Origin: JAPOUP01 sp965221405
Lineage (GTDB): Bacteria > Pseudomonadota > Alphaproteobacteria > Rhodobacterales > Rhodobacteraceae
DNA: 64,000 nucleotides
Assembly (NCBI GenBank): GCA_965221405.1
Contig: CBDCSE010000001.1
Coordinates: 62,001-126,000, forward strand
Reading direction: 5' to 3'
Of this stretch, positions 27,596 to 34,650 are shown one piece after another (within the stretch, counting starts at the first letter, position 1; the number at the start of each line of letters is the position of its first letter). The notes below the pieces were generated by a model. The model was given only the letters and a program-made list of their open reading frames with translations, made no database searches and had not been told where the DNA came from. Position numbers and translations under genes: made by a program.

Positions 27596-27771
27596 TTACG
27601 TTAGCGCTATGTTCCAGATATGCCCTGCCTGATTGAGCGTGACCACCGGAAATCGCAGAAGCCTCTTGCCGGCGAAAGGAACCTCGACCGTCCATGTCTC
27701 AATGGTCTCGTATGCGTTCGCCTTAGACCTCTGGACGGGCTGAACCGACCGGAAATAGAAATCATGGGGAA
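27596..27771 (-). pseudogene. C-terminal remnant of an unknown protein cut by an IS
   Basis: On the minus strand the frame ending with TAA at 27596-27598 reads coherently for ~58 residues (PHDFYFRSVQPVQRSKANAYETIET, then WTVEVPFAGKRLLRFPVVTLNQAGHIW). It begins exactly at the terminal repeat of the ISNCY-type element at 27773, so it looks like the 3' end of a gene whose 5' part was lost. Joining it across the element to the right flank meets an in-frame stop. The family is unknown. Confidence 0.45.
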
Positions 27772-27978
27772 TTAGTGTCTGCCAGAAAACCCCTGTTTTC
27801 GCGCTGACGGCCCGGATTCCGGGCCGGGCATGGCGCCGGCCGACGGCCTGACGGGGCCGGTTCCGGTCTCCCGGCGCGGGCCGGTGACGCGTCCGTCCGC
27901 TCTTTGTTCACTTTCCACGCGTTGGTTCGAGGCCTCCGACTTCCAGTCGGACATTGCTTCAGCGGGAACGGACCGTGT

Positions 27979-28050
27979 CATGTCCCTGTCCTTCCGGAAA
28001 CGGGCCGCCCGCTCAGGGCAAAGGCCCGTTTCCGGGAGGACAGGGACATG
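27979..28050. repeat. 28-bp inverted repeat covering the tnpA start codon
   Basis: Arms 27979-28006 and 28023-28050 are reverse complements at 27 of 28 positions, with a 16-nt loop. The right arm ends with the ATG of the IS200/IS605 tnpA fragment and includes its GGAGG ribosome binding site. IS200-type elements are known to repress transposase translation with such hairpins, so this is probably the element's left-end regulatory stem. Confidence 0.75.
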
Positions 28051-28194
28051 CAATATGATCGCTCCGCGCATCGCGTCCATCACCACCGGTACCATACCGT
28101 CCGGGCGAGGAGGTACCGCCACAGGGTCCTGACCGGAGATCCGGGCCTTCGGGTGCGCGCCGTCCGCCGCCGGGTCCGCCGCGGGAACCCGCGG
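28048..28194 (+). pseudogene. IS200/IS605 TnpA N-terminal fragment
   Basis: From the ATG at 28048 the translation YDRSAHRVHHHRYHTVRAR followed by RYRHRVLTGDPGLRVR matches the start of IS200/IS605 Y1 transposases (usually YxxSSHSVYHHRYHIVWxTKYRYKVL). Similarity ends after ~48 residues at the join to IS4-derived sequence, so the HUH motif and catalytic Tyr are missing. Lys-to-Arg and Tyr-to-His type replacements are frequent. Confidence 0.65.
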
Positions 28195-28199
28195 CCCGC

Positions 28200-28992
28200 G
28201 GCTTCCGCGTGGCCGACGGCGCCCGCCATGCCCGGGGCATGGCCAGCGCCCCCTGCCGGCCGCGCGACCGGATACCGGTCGACCTCCACCTGTCCGCCCA
28301 CGGGAACGGGCGCGGGGCCGCCCGCACGCACCTGGAGCGCGCCGCCGAGGGCGACGTGACCGTCCACGACCGCAGCGGCCATTGCTCCTTCGCCATGGCC
28401 ATCGCCCACCTGGAGCGCGGGCCGCACTTCGTCTTCCGCGTCAAGGAAGGGGCCAATCCGACCTTCGACGGCTTCATCGCCCCGTCCGGGACCGAGCGGA
28501 TCGTCACCCCCCCCCCCCCCCCCCGGCGCGCCGGGGGACGGGACCGCGCTGCGCTGCCGGACGCTCCGGGTCCGCCTGGTCAGGTACGTCGCCGGCGACA
28601 CGAAGTTCCGCCTGGCGACATCGCTGACCGACGGCGGCCGCTTCGGCGCCAAGGCGCTGTCCGGCCTCCATCACGGCCGCCGGGAACCCTGCGCCGCGTT
28701 CACGCCCGTCACCCTCGCCCGCCGGCTGTCCAGCCGCTGCGACGGCGACCCCGACGCCGGCTGCGGGGAGGACGGCCTGCCCGCCATGCGCGCCAACCTG
28801 CGGAACGGGCTGCGCCTGGCCGGGAGGGAGACCGGGGCCCTGTTCCTCAGGCAGGCCCGCGCGGTCAGGCAGTCCGTCGCCCGGATCATGGCCGGGCTGT
28901 CACGCCGCCTCCAGCGCGAGAGGCCCGGACGCGGCCACCCGAGGGAACCGGAACGGCCGAGGAGCAGGTGGAGCCGGCGCGCCGCCGCCTGA
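28200..28992 (+). pseudogene. IS4-family transposase, frameshifted and internally deleted
   Basis: Up to 28506 the frame reads GDVTVHDRSGHCSFAMAIAH and RGPHFVFRVKEGANPTFDGF, typical of IS4 DDE transposases. An 18-C tract follows. The second part reads TLRVRLVRYVAGDTKFRLATS, then jumps from LHHGR to REPCAAFTPVTLARRLS, skipping ~30 residues normally present there (the segment with the catalytic Glu). It then continues to a normal-looking C-terminus (MRANLRNGLRLAGRETGALFL) ending at 28992. The beginning of the gene is also missing. Confidence 0.7.
28507..28524 (+). repeat. 18-nt homopolymeric C tract
   Basis: Eighteen consecutive C residues lie inside the IS4 transposase remnant, at the point where its reading frame changes. 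It may be a slippage hot spot or an assembly artefact. Confidence 0.85.
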
Positions 28993-29099
28993 CACCAGAC
29001 CGGCCACGAAAACAGGCCCCGGCTTCCGGCCCACGCCCGGAGCGCGGGGCCTTTCCTGTCCGAACGCACGGAATCCCTATCCGAATGCCATTGGGCCGC

Positions 29100-29597
29100 G
29101 CCCAGGCCCGGGTGGCCCACGCTGTCCACCAGCGTCCGGTAGTGGCGCCGGCGCCCGTCCCACACGTCGGCGTGGCCGGGGAACCGGCGCGGCGTCCGGT
29201 GCCGGTTCGCCGGCCCGTGCGGCCGGCCGGGGCCGCGGCCCCGGCCCTGCCTGACCACGCCCGTCACCGGGATCCGCCACATCCCCATGCCGGGACGCCC
29301 GACATCCCCGCGCGCGCCGGGGACCATGCGCTCCTCCAGCGCCGCGGACAGCCGCCCGCGGAACGTCCCGTCCGAACACGGGAACCGGAGCCCCGGCAGC
29401 AGGGCCGGGATGCCGTCCCCGGATTTCATGCCGGGTCCGATGTCCCCGATGCGGAACCCCCCGGGTTCCGGCCGCCGACCGCGCACGTTTCCCGTGCCCG
29501 CCTCCCGAGGAACCGCCGTTTCCGGCCCGTTTCGCGGCGAAAAGGCGCGAAACCGGCCCTTCCGGTGGAATCCCCGCCAGGACAATGCCGGGTTCAA
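29100..29597 (-). pseudogene. ISNCY-type transposase N-terminal fragment
   Basis: The minus-strand frame contains MKSGDGIPALLPGLR, GRPGMGMWRIPVTGVVRQGRG and NRHRTPRRFPGHADVWD. These correspond to the conserved RDDIPxLLxGLQ, GRPGMxxWRILVMGVxKQGL and NxHRTLRQFLGHADVWD blocks of ISNCY-type transposases as I recall them. The differences are mostly Leu-to-Pro, Lys/Gln-to-Arg and Glu/Asp-to-Gly. Only ~165 residues remain; the catalytic C-terminal half is lost. Confidence 0.6.
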
Positions 29598-29896
29598 TCA
29601 AATGGAGTCAATGGCTTGATGGGTTTTCTGGCAAGCACTAGCTATAGCTGGATGAAAGTTTGCCGGTAGCTTTGCTACAAGCCAAACAAAAGGTTTCCTC
29701 TGCCGCGATCCGCCGCGGATCGCGAGTAAAGTCGGACCAAAATCCCCAAAATTGGCTAAAAACGGGTCTCTGTGGTGGCCTTCGTTGCAACTTGCGCGGG
29801 TATTTACTCACGAACGACGCGAGAGAGCACTTCTCGCGACCGAATCCACTCGAATTCGACGGTTTTAACCCTGATTGACCGGTTTTGGCTCGGCGG

Positions 29897-30121
29897 CTAG
29901 CCCAGCCAAAGACCCAAAATGGCCACCGCAAGGCCGATCATGCCGGCTATCGCCAAGAGCAACCGCGTCTCACGCTTAGCCATCTCTTCGTGCAGTCGCG
30001 CTAGACTCGCATCAATCCGACTTTCCATTGCGTCGTTCTCCGATCTGATTGCCTTGAGTTCCCCGCGGAGTTCGCCCTCCAGCTTGGCAATCGCGAGGGC
30101 GTTGTCGTGTTCTTCAGTCAT
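29897..30121 (-). CDS. Small coiled-coil protein with C-terminal membrane anchor
   Basis: A 74-aa protein. Residues ~8-50 are a charged heptad-like coiled coil (NALAIAKLEGELRGELKAIR, ASLARLHEEMAKRETR). Residues ~53-73 are a hydrophobic helix (LLLAIAGMIGLAVAILGLWLG) reaching the C-terminus, so it should be tail-anchored. Small proteins of this layout are common in prophages and accessory regions. It lies in an AT-richer island between IS remnants. Function unknown. Confidence 0.6.
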   Translation of the reverse strand: MTEEHDNALAIAKLEGELRGELKAIRSENDAMESRIDASLARLHEEMAKRETRLLLAIAGMIGLAVAILGLWLG

Positions 30122-30519
30122 CTTTCGATCCTAACTGCTTCGACCCTCCTAATCAACTGGCGCGGTATGGGATGGGCCGGGCGGGACCGCATCGAGCGCC
30201 TCGCGCTATCTAAGGTCGCGGCTTCTGTCTGCAACGCCTTAAGTTACTGTTAAACCTAGTTTTTCGATGCGTGGGCAAGCGTGGTATACCAAAACCACCG
30301 CGTCAAAACCCCGTAAACTATTGTGTAATCTCGCTTTTTCGCCGCCCGATTTGCCGTTAGCATACAGGGTCTACGAAAACGCGCCAGCGTTTTTGTGTAA
30401 TCGTGCCCTTGGATATTTTCGTCTCGACACTAACGGCTTTTTCCGCTTTTCTAGCCGCGGCGAAACCGGCGAAAAATTTTCGCGAATTTTGCTGCTGATC
30501 GAATATCTAGTGGTTTGCT
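30122..30519. other. AT-richer island without a clear gene
   Basis: Base composition drops well below both the IS remnants and host genes, with T-rich stretches at 30250-30270, 30340-30350 and 30470-30500. TTGTGTAATC occurs at 30323-30332 and TTTGTGTAATC at 30391-30401, a direct repeat. It could be an old promoter or origin region, or DNA from another source; no protein-like frame was recognised. Confidence 0.35.
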
Positions 30520-31127
30520 TCATTCATCTGATGCCATTTCCCGGAGCTTCCGGTGGCCTCTCCTGCAGGCCGCGACGGGGTCCTCCGGCCTGCGGCTCCA
30601 GCGGAACGGGCGGGCGTCGTTGGCGTTGTGGTGCGCGATGTATCCCCCGGTCGCCGCCACGCACCCGGCAGGCGGGTCGAGGACCGCGTCCTTCAGCCTC
30701 TGCCTGGACAGCTCCGCGAGGAACCCCCGGGGCGGCGTCCGTCCACGGGGCCGATGTGGGCGTGAGGTGGAACGTCCGGTCGGGACGGCCCTTCAGCCAC
30801 CCGCGGACCCCGGCCGCCCTGTGCGGCGGGACGTTGCCGGGAATGACATGCACCGGGGTGCCGGGCGTGTTCCGGCGGCGGCGGCATCGCCAGCGCGACC
30901 ACGGCCTTCACCCTGTCCTCGGGGACCGGTGCCTTCCCCGGCGGACGCGTGGCGTCCCGGCGCGGCCCGCCAGCGCCTTCGGCGAGGAAGCGGTCCCACC
31001 GGCGCCAGACCGTCGTGCGGTCGCGCCCCAGCTGGCGGGCGATCGCCCCGCCAGAAAGCCCGCTTTTCATCAGGGCGTGGATCTGACATCTCTCGGCGTA
31101 GGTCAGGTGGCGGTAGCCCTCGGGCAT
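30520..31127 (-). pseudogene. IS630-family transposase with large internal deletion
   Basis: The N-terminal part from the ATG at 31127 is a helix-turn-helix domain (YRHLTYAERCQIHALMKSG, GGAIARQLGRDRTTVWRRW) and linker (TRPPGKAPVPEDRVKAVVALAM). It then jumps near 30855 to the C-terminal half (HVIPGNVPPHRAAGVRGWLKGRP, FHLTPTSAPW). After one more frame change comes FLAELSRQRLKDAVLD and NANDARPFRWSRRPED, ending REMASDE at 30520. The first catalytic Asp region is deleted, and the second catalytic motif reads PGN where the family has LDN. Dead element. Confidence 0.75.
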
Positions 31128-31419
31128 GACAGTCTCCCAGTCTCATCACCAGAGCTGTCGCCGCCATCCGGCCGATTCGCAATATCATGCGTCGATACGA
31201 CCACCATTCACCCACATCGGGTGTTACACTTCACTGTGGAACGGGGGTCCTGAAAACCACCTAAGAACTTCAGGCTAAACTGACGTCGGACATCTGAACG
31301 TTAGGTTGTGAAACCAAGGGGGTCTCTAACCCCGACAACCCATGTGCCCTTACGATGGCTCTAACGCCCGCTCCGCGACCCGGATTTTCTGTCAGGAGGG
31401 ACGCGGCCATCGCCTGATG
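31128..31419. other. IS remnant flank and helicase 3' gap
   Basis: No gene seen. The left part (to ~31240) is probably the outer end of the IS630 remnant. GGGGGTCTCTAACCCC at 31318-31333 is a short imperfect hairpin without a T-run. Confidence 0.35.
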
Positions 31420-34167
31420 TCAGTGATTGCCCACATGGCCGCGGACATGGTTCATCAATTGATCCATACGATCAAGAACCGAAAGATGGTCTCCGTCCGT
31501 TTCGCTGTCGGATGGTTCCCCGGGCGAGATTTCACAAATGGTCATCGTCTTGATTTTAAGGTGTTCAGGAATTACGCCGCAATCACCAAGTCGCTGGCAC
31601 AACACCATTGGAGTGGCTTCAGATTCCTCTTCCGGGAGCGCCAGCGCGGCAAGGGATCTCAGGCAGAGTTCGGCGATCTCCCCGACCTTAGCCTCCGCTT
31701 CGGGCAGGAAGCCTCCGCCAGCCAGTAATCGGGTCATCTTGTGCAGGTGATCGGCCTTGGCGAGTAGTTCCTGCGCTTCCCGCTTACGTCGTGCCAGAAT
31801 ATCCTGCTGGGAGGTCTCGTTCCGGTAAAGGACGCGCGCAGGCTTGGATGAAAACACTATCTGTCCGGCGGCTTCCAGACGACGCAGTGTTTCGTAGCTT
31901 TCCTCGCTGATGCACTGGAATTCGAGTTCCGCGCCTGCACTCGCGGCCAGCCGCTCCTGATCGACCGCACCATCAACCACCACGAGAAGGGACTCCTTGC
32001 CATCCTGCGTACGTAGGCATTCAATCCTCAGCAGCTCAGGACCGAACGCTTCCTTGACCCTATCCGCAAATTCTGCAGCGGGGTCGGCCTGGACCTCGTC
32101 GTCCACTGGCTTCAGAACCTGCTGTACCTTCTCGATGAATGCTGCCCTGCCGCTCTGGAACCTGACCGGTTTTTCGCCGGTCTGTCCGTCAAGAACCGTA
32201 TCGGCCAGCGCCTGTTTGGTCTCAAGCAGTCCGAGCATCCTATGCTCAATGCTGTCACGCGTAACGAAGTTCAGCACGCTGACCGATCGCTTCTGGTGTT
32301 TTCGCCACGCACGGGCAATCCGCTGCTCAAGCTTCGCCGGATTCCAGGGCAGATCGAGATTTATGACCGCATTGGCGGCCTGAAGATTGAGTCCGGTGCC
32401 GCCGCTTTCTGACGACAGGAACAGCCGGCATCCCGGATCCTGCTTGAACCGCGCGATTTCAGTGCGTCTCCGTTCCTGCGGCACGGAGCCGGTGTGCCAG
32501 GCGAAATCCACCTCAAGGTCGTAAAGGCGCTCACGCACCAGTTCGAGCATGCGGACCCATTCGGAAAAGACCAGGATCTTTCGCTCCCGATCCTCGAAAA
32601 GTTCCTCCAGAACGCGCTCCAATTCCTCCAGCTTCGGACAGTCGCGAACTTTCGGATCAAGGATGTAGGGCGTATCGCACGTCATTCGCATCCTCGCCAG
32701 CGCTGCCTGCAGCAGCTTGAATTCCTCCGGGGTCAGGGGGCGTCTGTCCGCGAGCCGCGCATAGCGAGCGACAATCTTCTCCTCGTCAATATAACGCAGC
32801 CTCTGCTCCTCGGTCATTTCGAGAAAGAAATTGTTGAACGAACGCCCCGGAAGATCGGTTTCGATCTCCGCCTTTCGTCTGCGCAGCATGATTGGCCTGA
32901 TCTTTTCCGTCAGCCTGTCAAGATTTCGCACACCGACCGGACGGCCTTTGCCGTCGAGCTCGTAATGGTCACGATTAAAGCGGAACAGAGGGCCAAGGAG
33001 GCCTGGCTCAAGGAACTGCACAATCGAGTATAGATCGTCGATCCTGTTTTCTATGGGCGTGCCGGTCAGAACGAAAGCGAACCTGCTACGTAGCCGCTTT
33101 ACCGCGGAAGCGGTTTTCGTGCGCCAGTTCTTGATGCGCTGGGCCTCGTCAAGAATGATGATGTCCGGAGACAGAATGTCCTGAACCAGATCAAGGTCGG
33201 AAAGGATCTGTTCGTAGTTCATGATCGTGAAGAGCGGCGGGTCATGATACTGGGCTGTGCGTTGCGCCCTCGATCCCGAAATTATCCGGTGATCGTGATC
33301 GGTCGCCGCCTCGATCTGCTCTTTCCATTCCGCTTTAAGGGATGCCGGGCATACGACGAGCGCCCTGTTCGCCGATCCGGATTTTTCAAGCAATACACAG
33401 GCCGCCAACGCCTGCACGGTCTTCCCAAGGCCCATTTCATCCGCGAGAAGCGCGCGTTCGCCAAAAGCGAGATGAAGCATACCTTCGCGCTGATATGGAT
33501 AGAGCGGGAATTTCAGCACATCGAGAGACTGTCGCCCGGCCTCCACATCGGAAAGAAACCTCTCCCGTCTGCGGGATCTCTCGTTCAGCCGACCGTTCTC
33601 CTCTACCCATCTGTCGATAAGTCGCGAGACCCGTAGCCTGTGCGGTTCCTGACGGGCCACGTCACGGATCGCCCGCAGGGCTTCACTTGAAGCGTTATCG
33701 CGCAGGTCCCGGACATAGCGATCGATCCCGCCCGATATTGCATCGACACCGCTATGGCTGACGGTAGGCCCACCGTCTCCGAGCATATCAAGGTACAATT
33801 CAGTCCGCTGGCTTTTCTGGCCAATATCTCCCGGGAGGGATTTTCTCTTGGACCCCAAAAGCCGCCGTCTCACGGCTTCGATATGCTTGCAGGTTCCCAG
33901 CCGGTTGTTCCAGAAGTCCTGGCAACTGCAGGAATTGTTCCGCGCCGAAACGTCGCGGATTTCGACGTGATACCCGTTGTCGCTCGTAGACCGCACGAGA
34001 AAATCTCCGAAATACGGGAATTCGGCATCGAGCGCCTTGATCTCGAAGGTCTCTGTCAGTCCCCTCCAGATCCTCCGTTCTACCTCATCCTCGTCACTCG
34101 TGCTCCAGCCCATGAAGGTTGGGGCGTGTAGTTTCCGGGGCCGCTTTCTCTTTCTGGATTCGGTCAT
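31420..34167 (-). CDS. SNF2-family helicase with N-terminal SWIM zinc finger
   Basis: A 915-aa ATP-dependent DNA translocase, starting at the ATG at 34167 (MTESRKRKRPRKLH). Residues ~85-110 form a SWIM zinc finger (CSCQDFWNNRLGTCKHIEAV, a CxCxnCxH pattern). The SNF2 ATPase core has DEMGLGKTVQALAA (motif I), IIILDEAQRIKN (motif II), FVLTGTPIENR (III), and in the second half SSESGGTGLNLQAANAVINLDLPWNP and QRIARAWRKHQ (motifs V and VI, with Ala where many members have Gly in HRxGQ). A long C-terminal region of ~250 aa has no known domain. SWIM-SNF2 proteins are HepA/RapA-like in architecture; the role is unproven. Confidence 0.9.
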   Translation of the reverse strand: MTESRKRKRPRKLHAPTFMGWSTSDEDEVERRIWRGLTETFEIKALDAEFPYFGDFLVRSTSDNGYHVEIRDVSARNNSCSCQDFWNNRLGTCKHIEAVRRRLLGSKRKSLPGDIGQKSQRTELYLDMLGDGGPTVSHSGVDAISGGIDRYVRDLRDNASSEALRAIRDVARQEPHRLRVSRLIDRWVEENGRLNERSRRRERFLSDVEAGRQSLDVLKFPLYPYQREGMLHLAFGERALLADEMGLGKTVQALAACVLLEKSGSANRALVVCPASLKAEWKEQIEAATDHDHRIISGSRAQRTAQYHDPPLFTIMNYEQILSDLDLVQDILSPDIIILDEAQRIKNWRTKTASAVKRLRSRFAFVLTGTPIENRIDDLYSIVQFLEPGLLGPLFRFNRDHYELDGKGRPVGVRNLDRLTEKIRPIMLRRRKAEIETDLPGRSFNNFFLEMTEEQRLRYIDEEKIVARYARLADRRPLTPEEFKLLQAALARMRMTCDTPYILDPKVRDCPKLEELERVLEELFEDRERKILVFSEWVRMLELVRERLYDLEVDFAWHTGSVPQERRRTEIARFKQDPGCRLFLSSESGGTGLNLQAANAVINLDLPWNPAKLEQRIARAWRKHQKRSVSVLNFVTRDSIEHRMLGLLETKQALADTVLDGQTGEKPVRFQSGRAAFIEKVQQVLKPVDDEVQADPAAEFADRVKEAFGPELLRIECLRTQDGKESLLVVVDGAVDQERLAASAGAELEFQCISEESYETLRRLEAAGQIVFSSKPARVLYRNETSQQDILARRKREAQELLAKADHLHKMTRLLAGGGFLPEAEAKVGEIAELCLRSLAALALPEEESEATPMVLCQRLGDCGVIPEHLKIKTMTICEISPGEPSDSETDGDHLSVLDRMDQLMNHVRGHVGNH

Positions 34168-34650
34168 GTGGAAGACTCCGCGATGAGGCAACTGAAGGTT
34201 TGCGGCGCGTGAAGTGTTTCGATCCTTGCCCACGCGGCGAGAGGTGCCCTGAAAGATATAGTGGCCAGTGGCGGGCTTCAACGGTTGCCAAGAACAATGC
34301 AGGACCATTTCATTTCGCGCCAAAGTGACCTGATCGAAGCCGAAGATCGATCACCGTGTGGTTCCGCTTGTCACGGAAGCCGTCGCCGCACGCGCTCGAT
34401 CCGCGTTGGACGAGTCACCATCAAGTGGAATCGGTGGATTGTCCCATTTCCCTTAAGTTACTCACCGTCGCGCAAAGAAACGATCATCACGGCCTGAACA
34501 CGTGATCTCAATATCGGCGGTCTCAGCGCGGGGAGCCGGGTCGGAACCGCATGGGACTGTCTGTATCCATCCATATTTTCCTGAACGCACGGTCTGGACC
34601 TTGCCCGATCACACTCCTATCACTTTGAGGGCTTCTCGGGAGATTCCAAT
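34168..34650. other. 483-bp divergent gap between the helicase gene and ligA
   Basis: It should hold the promoters of the divergent helicase and ligA genes. No additional gene, repeat or hairpin terminator stands out. Confidence 0.4.

Larger units (their letters stand above)
27773..29640. mobile_element. ISNCY-type element, decayed and invaded by IS4 and IS200/IS605
   Basis: Terminal inverted repeats bound the region: TAGTGTCTGCCAGAAAACCC at 27773-27792 matches the reverse complement of 29621-29640 at 18 of 20 positions. Inside, on the minus strand near the right end, lies an ISNCY-like transposase N-terminus. On the plus strand in the left and middle parts lie an IS200/IS605 tnpA start and a gutted IS4 transposase. 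No intact transposase remains. GC is extreme (48 of 60 in the block 28321-28380). Confidence 0.65.

Noticed and set aside
28507..28524. Poly-C tract as a functional phase-variation switch
   Set aside because: The surrounding transposase lacks its N-terminus and catalytic segment, so changing the tract length could not restore an active protein.
28209..29669. 486-codon plus-strand frame through the ISNCY/IS4 region
   Set aside because: Only its first ~100 codons match IS4 transposase. After the poly-C tract it is out of frame with the IS4 sequence and then antisense to the ISNCY fragment.
27596..29931. Idea that the remnant left of the ISNCY element and the sequence to its right were one gene
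   Set aside because: Joining the flanks across the element gives an in-frame stop codon, and the right-flank frame is not protein-like and overlaps the coiled-coil gene.
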